From assembly GCF_010509575.1 (NCBI RefSeq), contig NZ_CP048437.1, forward strand, positions 2,294,001 through 2,358,000: a stretch of 64,000 nucleotides of DNA, in the 5' to 3' direction. Origin of the DNA: Faecalibacterium duncaniae. GTDB lineage: Bacteria > Bacillota > Clostridia > Oscillospirales > Ruminococcaceae. Below the pieces are notes generated by a model. That model searched no databases. It had not been told where the DNA came from and saw only the letters and a program-made list of their open reading frames with translations. Both the position numbers and the translations under genes were made by a program. Position 1 is the first letter of the stretch, and each line of letters starts with the position of its first letter. This document shows, one piece after another, positions 7,994 to 15,117 of this stretch.

Positions 7994-8070
7994 TTAGGAA
8001 CGAGCTGGAATGGAATATGACTGGCTGCCATATCCGGTTCCAAATATATTGTAATAGGAGGTATAAAACC

Positions 8071-8805
8071 ATGCTGAAACGCTGTATTCTTGCGGAGAAC
8101 CGCAAACTCCACGCATCCCCCATCTGGGCAATGTTCTTTGTGCTGCCCATTCTTTCAGCCACCTACGGCACCTTCAATTATTTACAAAATCTTGAGATCC
8201 TCACCGACGGCTGGTATAGCCTGTGGACCCAGCACACCCTGTTTTATTCCATGCTTTTCTTCCCTGCCATGGTAGCCACCTATGCTGCCTACTTGTGGCG
8301 GCTGGAACATCTGGGGCACAACTGGAACCTGATCATGGCAAGCCCCGTACCGCCGCTGGACCTGTTTGCCGCAAAGTTTGCGGTGGTGACAAAGCTGGCG
8401 CTGCTGACCCACGGCTTTGTGTTTGCGCTGTTCGTGTTCTGCGGCAAGGTATTTGCCCATCTGCCCGGGCTGCCGCCGGTCACCTTGCCTCTGTTTTTAC
8501 TGCGGGGACTGCTGGGTGCGTTGGCTGTCATTGCCGCACAGCTGGTGCTGGCCATGGTCATCCGCAGCTTTGCCGTGCCCATTTTTCTGGGGCTGCTGGG
8601 CGGCATTACCGGCATCTTTATCAGCTCCAAAGGCTTTGGAATCCTGTGGCCCTATTCCCTGATGCAGCTGGGTATGAACTCCAACAAAAGCGCGGATGCT
8701 CTGGTGGGCAGCTACGGGCTGTTTGCCTTCAGCTGCATCTTCTGGCTGGGGACGATGTTCCTTCTGGCATGGCTCCTGCTGAAAAAACGGGATGTCCGGG
8801 CATAG
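8071..8805 (+). CDS. LanG/MutG-type lantibiotic immunity ABC permease
   Basis: 244 residues from ATG 8071, preceded by AGGAGG at 8 bases; an upstream in-frame ATG at 8017 lacks an RBS. Six hydrophobic segments (about 17-38, 48-68, 100-122, 133-160, 164-185, 212-235) match the second permease of LanFEG systems; it begins LKRCILAENRKLHASPIWAM as in that family. It was probably co-transcribed with LanF and LanE before the IS110 element inserted; now any read-through must cross about 1.7 kb, or a new promoter must serve it. Its coding frame and RBS remain intact. A terminator follows. Confidence 0.82.
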   Translation: MLKRCILAENRKLHASPIWAMFFVLPILSATYGTFNYLQNLEILTDGWYSLWTQHTLFYSMLFFPAMVATYAAYLWRLEHLGHNWNLIMASPVPPLDLFAAKFAVVTKLALLTHGFVFALFVFCGKVFAHLPGLPPVTLPLFLLRGLLGALAVIAAQLVLAMVIRSFAVPIFLGLLGGITGIFISSKGFGILWPYSLMQLGMNSNKSADALVGSYGLFAFSCIFWLGTMFLLAWLLLKKRDVRA

Positions 8806-8809
8806 CACA

Positions 8810-8849
8810 AAGGGGAGAGCACCTTCACGGTTGCCCTCCCCTTTTTTCA
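8810..8849. terminator. Terminator after lanG
   Basis: GGGGAG (8812-8817) pairs with CTCCCC (8836-8841), extended by GCA/TGC, then six T (8842-8847). It also overlaps the stop of the convergent phage gene. Confidence 0.75.
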
Positions 8850-10112
8850 GCTGTTCAGCTGCTGCATGATCTTCCTGACCTCGCTGCTGGAGTATCCCTC
8901 CTTGAGCAGCTGGGTGCGGATGGCCGTATCACTGTGGCCCTGACTGCGCATCCTCGCCGCGCTGTACGGCACGGTGCCGCCGCTGGAAACGCCGCTTTTG
9001 CCCACCTTCAGGCCGGTGTCACCCGTCAGGCTGCCGCGCTTCGCCGCTGCATCGGCGCTGGCTTTTTCGGCAGTCCGGCTGGCCTTTTCCTGCTTGGCTG
9101 CCCACTGGCTCTTGCTCAGGTCCAGCCGCTCTGCCGCAAGGGCATTGCTGACCTGCTGCTGGCGGAGTTTGTCCTGATATTCCTGCTGCGCCTGCTCGTT
9201 TTTGTACTGCTGCTGTGCCAGCTCATCCTGCCGCAGCTGCTCCTGCATTTTCTGTTTCCATGCCGTGTCGGCCCGTTCGGCTTCATAGGCGCGGTTGCCC
9301 GCATAGATGTTGTACCCGGTGTTCAGCAGGCTGCCTGCCATGCTGCCCAGACCCGTGGTGCCGGTAATGGCCAGCTGGGCCGCATCGCCCAGAAGGCCCA
9401 GCACGGTCATCACATTGTTAAAGCCCTGCTGGCGGCGGGCCGCCTCCTGCTGTTCCTGTGCCGCGTAGTAACCGTACAGGCTGTCCAACTGGCCCAGATA
9501 ATCCTGATAGCGCCCGTAATCCTGGGTGTAAGCCGTGTTGTAGGCATTGCCCTTTTGTTCCAGCTGGGTGTAGTAATCCGCCAGCTCCCGCTCATACTTC
9601 TGCTGGGCATTCTGCTCCTGCCCGTTCAGCTGGTCGATCTGCTCCACCAATGCATCGCCGCCGCTCTGGTAGGTATCCAGCGCCAGCCGGTACAGCGTGG
9701 GGATGGCCTCGCTCAGTGCACCGATCTGCTGCTGGTATGCCTGCCGGGCCGCACTGGCCGCGTAGCTGGAACCATAGCCGCCGGTCAGGGCAGCGGCCTG
9801 CGCCGCCGCGTCGGCACTGGCGTTCTGGGCATTCTGGGTGTACAGCTGGGCGTACTGGCGGTACAGTGGGTCGGCACCGTAGCTGTAACTGAATTCCTTC
9901 CGGTCCAGCAGATCCTCCATCAGGCCGTCAATGCGGCCCTGATAGGCGCTCTCGTAATCGCCAGGGCGGTTGGCCTGCCACTGCTTCAGGTCGCTGGCCG
10001 CGTCTGTCACCTCCTGCGAGGGCCGGTACTCTGCCGAAGCCAGCGCGTTTTCCACATCCTGCCGGTTTTTCAGCCCGCCTGTGGTGTACTCCTGCTTCTT
10101 TTTTTCGCTCAT
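8847..10112 (-). CDS. Phage ejection/internal virion-type protein (Gln/Ala-rich)
   Basis: 421 residues, low-complexity and rich in Gln, Ala, Tyr. Long helical segments (about 30-230 and 265-345) surround a small glycine-rich hydrophobic patch near 240-265 (VLGLLGDAAQLAITG), a pattern seen in podovirus DNA-ejection proteins such as P22 gp7/gp20, though no sequence match is claimed. The C-terminus has a short helical motif with SEVRKIMQQLNS. Start at 10112 overlaps the preceding small gene by 4 bases. It is the last gene of the module, as ejection proteins often are. Confidence 0.5.
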   Translation of the reverse strand: MSEKKKQEYTTGGLKNRQDVENALASAEYRPSQEVTDAASDLKQWQANRPGDYESAYQGRIDGLMEDLLDRKEFSYSYGADPLYRQYAQLYTQNAQNASADAAAQAAALTGGYGSSYAASAARQAYQQQIGALSEAIPTLYRLALDTYQSGGDALVEQIDQLNGQEQNAQQKYERELADYYTQLEQKGNAYNTAYTQDYGRYQDYLGQLDSLYGYYAAQEQQEAARRQQGFNNVMTVLGLLGDAAQLAITGTTGLGSMAGSLLNTGYNIYAGNRAYEAERADTAWKQKMQEQLRQDELAQQQYKNEQAQQEYQDKLRQQQVSNALAAERLDLSKSQWAAKQEKASRTAEKASADAAAKRGSLTGDTGLKVGKSGVSSGGTVPYSAARMRSQGHSDTAIRTQLLKEGYSSSEVRKIMQQLNS

Positions 10113-10312
10113 GTCTCCTCCTTTCCCAAACTGCCGGAAAGCCTGCCCCGCAGCTCCTCCGAGAAATTCTCCGTGTCCAGATTGCAGAGCACATACTGCA
10201 ATTGCTCCTGCATCTGGTACAGATAATTCCGCAGGGCCCGGGCATCCTCCGGGTCCATATTCTCACTCAGCCTGGGCAGGCCGATCTTGCCCAGGCCTGC
10301 AATGCTTGCCAT
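10109..10312 (-). CDS. Small phage protein (67 aa)
   Basis: Helical, charged protein starting MASIAGLGKIGLPRL, with ALRNYLYQMQEQLQYVLCNL as its central helix. Stop of the large tail gene is 3 bases upstream and the next gene overlaps its end by 4 bases, so it is translated as part of the late operon. No family recognised; its place between the tail protein and the ejection-type protein suggests a tail or ejection accessory role. Confidence 0.55.
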   Translation of the reverse strand: MASIAGLGKIGLPRLSENMDPEDARALRNYLYQMQEQLQYVLCNLDTENFSEELRGRLSGSLGKEET

Positions 10313-10315
10313 GGT

Positions 10316-12187
10316 TCATCCCTCCAGTTCCATCCAGTTTCCCTTTGCCCCGCTGAAGGTCTTGGCCAGGCTCCGCAGGGTGATCTGCCCATAGCCCCAC
10401 AGCCGCAGCCGGAGCGAGGCGCACCGCCGGGGCACAAGGTGCAAATCACAATTGCGGCGCGGGCCCTCCACTGTCAGGGCAGCGGCGTTCTCCCAGGGGC
10501 CGCCGTCATAGCTCACTTCCACAGTCACCCGGCTCCTGCAGGCGGCATCCAGCCGCAGCGTCAGCCGGGATAGGTACCGCTCCTCGGGGCTGTCCAACCC
10601 CAGATCTCCGGTGGTCAGGGCAAACTCCACGCCCTGTTCCGTTCCCTCGCTTCTCTGCCCTGCCGCTTCCCGGCTGGGATCAGCGGCCCAGAGCGCCCGG
10701 CCATCCCAGAGATAGAGCTGCCCGCCGGTGCTGGCCATCTCAAAGGAGCAGACATCCTCCTCGTGCCAGAGGCCCCGCTCGGTATCATAGACCAGCAGAC
10801 GCACCTCGTTTTCCCGGCTGACATGCAGATAATACCGGCCATCCAGCGCGCCGCCCACAGCCTGCTTCACATTGGCAAGCCGCCCGGCATCCAGCGCCGC
10901 CGACACCTTGGCCGGGATGCTGCCGTCCCACGCCATCACGCCGTCGGAGGAGAGATAGTACAGCGTCTCGTTTAGCACGCAGAGACTGCGGGCCGCGTTT
11001 CTGGCCACGCCCCGGCAGCGCAGGGAGCTGAGCTGGAAATCCGAGGGCTTGGAGCCGTAGAGCTTGTGCAGGGTGTTTTCCTTGAAGAACAGCGCATAGC
11101 CCATGCAGGTGGCTGCGCCGGTAAAGGGGCCGTCGCTGCCCACGGTCACAGCATAGCTGTCTGCCGCGATGCCCCGGTAGGAGAACCAGTTGGTGGGGTC
11201 GCCCAGCTTGCAGGCGTAGATGACATTCTCGCTGCTGGAACAGCCCCACACCCGGTTGTCGCATTCGGTCAGGTACTCAAGATCGGGCACCCGGCGCTCC
11301 ACCTTCACCCCCTCCGCCGGGAAATACTCTTCCCGCTGTGTGCCGTCCATGCTCACCCAGACAGCACTGCTGCCATTGTGGACAAGCCTGCCGTAAAAAT
11401 GTTCACCGCCCGGGTCAGCCCGCAGGCGCAGGGTGGTTTCGGTCACACCGTACACGATGCGGTCGCCGTCCAGCCCGGCCCACTGGCCTGCCTGTTCAGC
11501 CCCCGTACCGGTCAGGGTCACGGTATCCCACACCCGGAACTCTGCCCCGATGCCCTCAGCGGTCACAAGGCAGTAGTCCAGCGGGATCACCGTCCAGTTG
11601 CCCGAAGCCTCGCTGTATACCTCCAGCGTATTCTCTGCGGAATAGGGCTTGTCCGGCTCGTTCAGCTTCAGAAACAGCTGGCCGTCCTGCGGGTGTTCCG
11701 GCTCCTTCGTGCCCTTGTCCTTCACCTCGTAGGTATTCCCCGAAGCATCACAGGGCGCAAAGCTCACGCTCAGGCTTCCCGCTTCCCAAGCAGCACCCAG
11801 CGGGGCCGCACTGCCGTCTGCCGTATCGAACGCCACCTTGTCCGGAAAAATCAGGATCTTTGTTCCGATGCCCACCATCGTCTTGCGGCTGTCTGCCACG
11901 GCATTTTTCACGGTGACGGGCTGGGCCGGGGCCTCGTCCGGGGTATAAACCAGGTCCTGCCCGCAGACGGTCAGCAGACCGTTCAGGTGATACATCCCGT
12001 TCAGCCCGGCCAGCTCCTGCAGCCTGCGGCGGGGCAGCCGGGTGCTCAGGGCCGGGAAATCCCGGGCCGAAAAATTCATTCCCCCGCTGTACTCAGCCTC
12101 GGTGCAGCCGTAGGTCTCGTTCAGGCCGCCAAAGGCCCGCAGCAGATCCCGGGTATTCTTCACACCGGTCCGATTTGTCAGAAGCAT
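10316..12187 (-). CDS. Large podovirus tail/DNA-stabilisation-type protein
   Basis: 623 residues, mostly beta-rich, with repeated short Trp/Gly motifs such as SSDGVMAWDGSIPAK, LDGRYYLHVS and QLYLWDGRALWAADP that suggest a propeller-like body. The N-terminus (RTGVKNTRDLLRAFGGLNET) and the gene order right after the small adaptor are like P22 gp10, the packaged-DNA stabilisation/tail hub protein, but it is longer (gp10 is about 470 residues) and no direct match is asserted. It would close the portal vertex after packaging. Start at 12187 is preceded by AAAGGGAGGAAAG. Confidence 0.5.
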   Translation of the reverse strand: MLLTNRTGVKNTRDLLRAFGGLNETYGCTEAEYSGGMNFSARDFPALSTRLPRRRLQELAGLNGMYHLNGLLTVCGQDLVYTPDEAPAQPVTVKNAVADSRKTMVGIGTKILIFPDKVAFDTADGSAAPLGAAWEAGSLSVSFAPCDASGNTYEVKDKGTKEPEHPQDGQLFLKLNEPDKPYSAENTLEVYSEASGNWTVIPLDYCLVTAEGIGAEFRVWDTVTLTGTGAEQAGQWAGLDGDRIVYGVTETTLRLRADPGGEHFYGRLVHNGSSAVWVSMDGTQREEYFPAEGVKVERRVPDLEYLTECDNRVWGCSSSENVIYACKLGDPTNWFSYRGIAADSYAVTVGSDGPFTGAATCMGYALFFKENTLHKLYGSKPSDFQLSSLRCRGVARNAARSLCVLNETLYYLSSDGVMAWDGSIPAKVSAALDAGRLANVKQAVGGALDGRYYLHVSRENEVRLLVYDTERGLWHEEDVCSFEMASTGGQLYLWDGRALWAADPSREAAGQRSEGTEQGVEFALTTGDLGLDSPEERYLSRLTLRLDAACRSRVTVEVSYDGGPWENAAALTVEGPRRNCDLHLVPRRCASLRLRLWGYGQITLRSLAKTFSGAKGNWMELEG

Positions 12188-12202
12188 CCACTTTCCTCCC
12201 TT

Positions 12203-12586
12203 TCACCACCGCCACTGCGCACCGCGCTTCGGCTTTGCCCGCCGCCGCAGCCAGGCGCTCAGCTCAGCCAGAATGCTGTTATACCGGGCCTGCTCCCCGG
12301 CGTAACGTTCCGTCTCGCCCAGGGCAGCATCCAGCTTTGCGCAGAGGTAATGCGGGTAGAGCGCATCAAAAGGCACGGGTACCAGCAGCTCTACGGCATC
12401 GTCCAGACCGCCCTCCGCAGGCCAGGCAAGGTCCGCCCCCACTCCGGCCCGCAGCCCGCAGCCGGAGAACAGCAGGGCCCGCAGCATCCCGTCCTCCTCA
12501 CAGAGCCAGCGCTGCCGGGTGCGGCTGTCCACCTTGCAGCCCGGCCGCAGTTCCTCGGCCCGTTCCAGAGCCTCTCCCACCGTCAT
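12203..12586 (-). CDS. Phage head-tail adaptor-like protein (127 aa)
   Basis: Start ATG 12586 follows GAGGGGTGA and lies 4 bases after the stop of the preceding gene; a longer frame overlapping that gene is rejected. Protein begins TVGEALERAEELRPGCKVD and is alpha-helical, with a PFDALYPHYLCAKLDAALGE segment and a basic C-terminal tail (LRRRAKPKRGAQWRW). Size and position between the coat and gp10-like genes fit a head-completion/tail accessory factor similar in place to P22 gp4. Assignment rests on position. Confidence 0.5.
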   Translation of the reverse strand: MTVGEALERAEELRPGCKVDSRTRQRWLCEEDGMLRALLFSGCGLRAGVGADLAWPAEGGLDDAVELLVPVPFDALYPHYLCAKLDAALGETERYAGEQARYNSILAELSAWLRRRAKPKRGAQWRW

Positions 12587-12590
12587 GCGC

Positions 12591-12803
12591 TCACCCCTCG
12601 ATCCTCTCGGCGGCGGCAATGCGGGCGGCGGTGCGCTCATCCTGCACCTGGCTGTGTTCCAGCACCTCTGCCACCTCGGGCGGCACTTCCACCTCCACGC
12701 CACGGCGGATCTTATAGCTCACGCCGTTCACACTCACAAACAGGTCGCCTTTGTACCGGCTGTTGTCCTTGAACAGCCGGATCCTTACGTTTTTCTTGTC
12801 CAT
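12591..12803 (-). CDS. Small phage head/tail protein (70 aa)
   Basis: Begins MDKKNVRIRLFKDNSRYKGD; a compact beta-rich N-terminal half (LFVSVNGVSYKIRRGVEVEV) followed by a helix ending in AERIEG. Similar short proteins occur right after the coat gene in clostridial podovirus-like clusters, as remembered, but they have no assigned function. Good RBS (GAAAGGATG). Next gene starts 4 bases beyond its stop, indicating one operon. Confidence 0.6.
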   Translation of the reverse strand: MDKKNVRIRLFKDNSRYKGDLFVSVNGVSYKIRRGVEVEVPPEVAEVLEHSQVQDERTAARIAAAERIEG

Positions 12804-12895
12804 TTTTCATCCTTTCTGCCCTCTGTCGCAGGGGCACTGCCTTTTACGCCTCGCCTAGTTTCGTTCATCCAGCAGGGCTTGCCCGGTTTGCCAAG

Positions 12896-12936
12896 GGCTC
12901 CCCTACTGGGGGAGCTGGCGCGAAGCGCCTGAGAGG
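12896..12936. repeat. Interspersed GC-rich palindromic repeat (copy 1)
   Basis: GGCTCCCC-TACT-GGGGGAGC followed by TGGCGCGAAGCGCC and TGAGAGG, between coat and 70-aa genes. Shares its core with copies at 13966, 15011, 16851, 21965, 56281 and 61291. Confidence 0.65.
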
Positions 12937-12937
12937 T

Positions 12938-13936
12938 TCAGTTGGCACTCGCATTCTCCGAATAACTGGATACGCTCTCAATGCGCACCATGTACTGCTC
13001 CACCAGACGCTCGGCGGCGCGCATCCCTTTCCAGCCCACGGAAGCGCGCTGGTTCAGCGGGTCGTCGCCATAGCCCAGCTGCTTGACGATGTGTTCCAGG
13101 CCGCCGCCCTCCAGCTCGGTCACACCGTAGGCATGGGCACCCAGCACCAGCGTGCCGAACACGGCCAGACCGCTGGGACAGGTGGTGTCCTTCCAGATCT
13201 TGGCCTCGCTGGTCTCCACAAAGCGGATGTTGCCCAGCTTGCCGATCTCGCCGCGGTACATGGTCTCAGGGTCAGCATACTTGTGCGCCTCAATGAATTC
13301 CCTGCAGGTCTTCAGGTCATAGGCGGCATAGGGGTGGATGATGGCAATGTAGCTGTCACCGATGGGATCCGCGTTCATGGCACCCAGCTGCGCCGCCGCC
13401 CGGAAGAACAGCTTCGGGGTCAGGGTGCAGGTCTTGTCCAGCTCCTTGCGGCTCTTCACCTCCGTTTCGGTGCCGTCTGCATTCTGCTTGGGGGCATACA
13501 GCACATTGGTGCCGCCCGCCAGCACATCACGGGTGATGCTGTCCATGGTGCGGCCCGCCTGGCTTGCCAGCACACGGGTGGCCTGCACCACATTGTTGTC
13601 GATGGCGGTCATCTGCAGCACGTCAGTCAGCGGGGTCCAGCCGCCATACTGGTGCAGGTCGCTGGTGATGGTGGTCACGTTCAGGGCCTGACCGTCCGGG
13701 GTCACGCCCTCGGTCAGCGGAGTGGAAGCCTTGGGCAGGCTGTCGTACTTGCGGAACTCGATGGTCTTGCCGCCGTTCTGGGGCACAGGATAGTAATCCG
13801 CAAACTGGTCATGCACCAGCCGGGGCTCTGCCTGGTCGATGAGGCGCTTCTCGTAGAAGGTCTTCATCTCCGGGGTCATGGTGGTGGTGGAGTTCAGGGG
13901 AGTTTCGGCAAACAGCTGAATGTTGAAGTTGTTCAT
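12938..13936 (-). CDS. Major capsid (coat) protein with N-terminal Prp-type cleavage motif
   Basis: 332 residues if started at ATG 13936 (an ATG two codons earlier at 13942 also possible; GAAAGG lies just upstream). Coat-like features: YYPVPQNGGKTIEFRKYDSL, LTEGVTPDGQALNV, GGWTPLTDVLQMTAIDNNV, IHPYAAYDLKTCREFIEAHK and IGKLGNIRFVETSEAKIW, all typical of HK97-fold coat proteins of this podovirus type. The first residues are MNNFNIQLFA-ETPLNS: NFNIQLFA resembles the site cut by the protease Prp in ribosomal protein L27 and in phage 80-alpha capsid protein, so cleavage after A10 is predicted. The upstream gene carries a Prp-like domain. Confidence 0.85.
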   Translation of the reverse strand: MNNFNIQLFAETPLNSTTTMTPEMKTFYEKRLIDQAEPRLVHDQFADYYPVPQNGGKTIEFRKYDSLPKASTPLTEGVTPDGQALNVTTITSDLHQYGGWTPLTDVLQMTAIDNNVVQATRVLASQAGRTMDSITRDVLAGGTNVLYAPKQNADGTETEVKSRKELDKTCTLTPKLFFRAAAQLGAMNADPIGDSYIAIIHPYAAYDLKTCREFIEAHKYADPETMYRGEIGKLGNIRFVETSEAKIWKDTTCPSGLAVFGTLVLGAHAYGVTELEGGGLEHIVKQLGYGDDPLNQRASVGWKGMRAAERLVEQYMVRIESVSSYSENASAN

Positions 13937-13965
13937 AGTCATTATCCTTTCTTTCATTGATTTCA

Positions 13966-14027
13966 AGCTCCCCCTTCGGGGGAGCTCCGCAAGGCGCTGG
14001 CAAAGCCAGACCGAAGCGGTGAGAGGG
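13966..14027. repeat. Interspersed GC-rich palindromic repeat (copy 2)
   Basis: CTCCCCCTTCGGGGGAG hairpin followed by a CAAGGCGCTGGCAAAGCC segment and GTGAGAGGG, between scaffold and coat genes. Confidence 0.6.
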
Positions 14028-14034
14028 TTTTCCC

Positions 14035-14988
14035 TCAAAAACTGATCTTTGCACCATGGAGCGCCTGACGCTCCAGCGCTTCCCGCTGGCTGCGGGTCAT
14101 CCGGTTCACATCCGCACCGGTCACGGCGGCGCTGCCGGGGTGGGTGCCGTTTTCAGCAGGGCGTGCCCCGCGCTGGCGGATGCGCTCCACCACGCCCTGC
14201 TCCACGGTGCGGGCAGTCTGGCGCATGGCATCCCCGTAGTGGGCCAGCCGGTAGGCATCCAGCATCCGCATCCCGGGCAGCTGCATCAGACGGCGCATCT
14301 CGGGGTCCGCCAGCTCCTTTTGCAGGGAAAACTCCGGCACTGCCCGGCGCATCATGGCCTCCTCCGCAGCCCAGCGCCGGTGCAGAGCATCCACAGCCTG
14401 GCTTCCCGGGAAACGTTTTGGCAGCGCAGGGCGGGGCGGTTCCTGTTCCTGCCCTTCTTCCACCTTGACCGGTTCGGTCTCTTTCACCTCCTTCTCCCCC
14501 TCCGGGGCGGTCGTCTCCTGCCTTGCGTCCGCTTTTTCACCGGGCTTCATGGTACCCGATGCCACAGCCTGCTGTTCCTGGGCCGCGCTCAGGGCAGGGG
14601 CAGCCGCTTCGCCGCCGCCAGCAAACAGCTGCAGGTCCATCATCCCCTGCTTGCCCCGGGCACTCCGGTCGGCAAAGCAGACATTGTCCGGGTAGCGCTC
14701 TGCCAGCAGGGCAAAGCCCGCCTTGGCCAGCTCAAAGGCTCCCTCGACCCATGCGGTACAGGGCCGGGCAGCAGTCACCGTCAGGCGGGGGCCATCGGGC
14801 TCGTCAAAAGCATCGCTGTGGGCGTTTTCTTCGCCCGCCAGCAGGCTGACCAGTGCTTGCATCAGGGTGCTGACACCGGCGCACACGATATCCTGCCCTG
14901 CCGGGGCATAGCCTGCATGGCCCGCCGCCTCCAGACGCATGGCCGGGCCGTAAGGGCCGTCCAATTCCGTATAATTCACCTTGATCAT
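14035..14988 (-). CDS. Fusion of Prp-like cysteine protease and phage scaffold
   Basis: 317 residues from ATG 14988 (AAGGAGG 5 bases upstream). Residues 1-105 match ribosomal-processing cysteine protease Prp: GHAGYAPAGQDIVCAGVS contains the expected catalytic His (H24) and Cys (C36), followed by the helix TLMQALVSLLAGEE. The linker holds MMDLQLFA (116-123), a Prp-type cleavage motif, followed by GGGEAAA. Residues about 124-317 are charged and helical (EFSLQKELADPEMRRLMQLP, EQGVVERIRQRG), as in scaffolding proteins, and the gene sits between portal and coat, where scaffolds belong. Inference: the enzyme releases itself from the scaffold and trims the coat protein during head maturation. Confidence 0.72.
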   Translation of the reverse strand: MIKVNYTELDGPYGPAMRLEAAGHAGYAPAGQDIVCAGVSTLMQALVSLLAGEENAHSDAFDEPDGPRLTVTAARPCTAWVEGAFELAKAGFALLAERYPDNVCFADRSARGKQGMMDLQLFAGGGEAAAPALSAAQEQQAVASGTMKPGEKADARQETTAPEGEKEVKETEPVKVEEGQEQEPPRPALPKRFPGSQAVDALHRRWAAEEAMMRRAVPEFSLQKELADPEMRRLMQLPGMRMLDAYRLAHYGDAMRQTARTVEQGVVERIRQRGARPAENGTHPGSAAVTGADVNRMTRSQREALERQALHGAKISF

Positions 14989-15010
14989 TTCTGCCTCCTT
15001 CTCATGTAAA

Positions 15011-15117
15011 ACCTCTCCGTCACCTGCGGTGCCGCCTCCCCTCATAGGGGAGGCAAGCCAGCAGCAGCGTGAACCTGGCTCTCCTGTCAGGAGAGCTGGC
15101 GCAAAGCGCCGGAGAGA
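15011..15117. repeat. Interspersed GC-rich palindromic repeat (copy 3, double unit)
   Basis: First unit ACCTCTCCGTCACC ... GCCTCCCC-TCAT-AGGGGAGGC (15011-15054), second unit GGCTCTCCTGTCAGGAGAGC-TGGCGCAAAGCGCCGGAGAG (15078-15117), between portal and scaffold genes. Confidence 0.65.

Larger units (their letters stand above)
6550..8030 (-). mobile_element. IS110-family insertion sequence (ends approximate)
   Basis: Contains one transposase on the minus strand and a structured non-coding stretch upstream of it. IS110 elements have no terminal inverted repeats and make little or no target duplication, so the ends cannot be fixed from this copy; the left limit lies somewhere in 6340-6578 and the right in 7993-8060. 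It separates lanE from lanG, genes that are adjacent in this kind of operon. The transposase reads against the operon. Confidence 0.7.
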
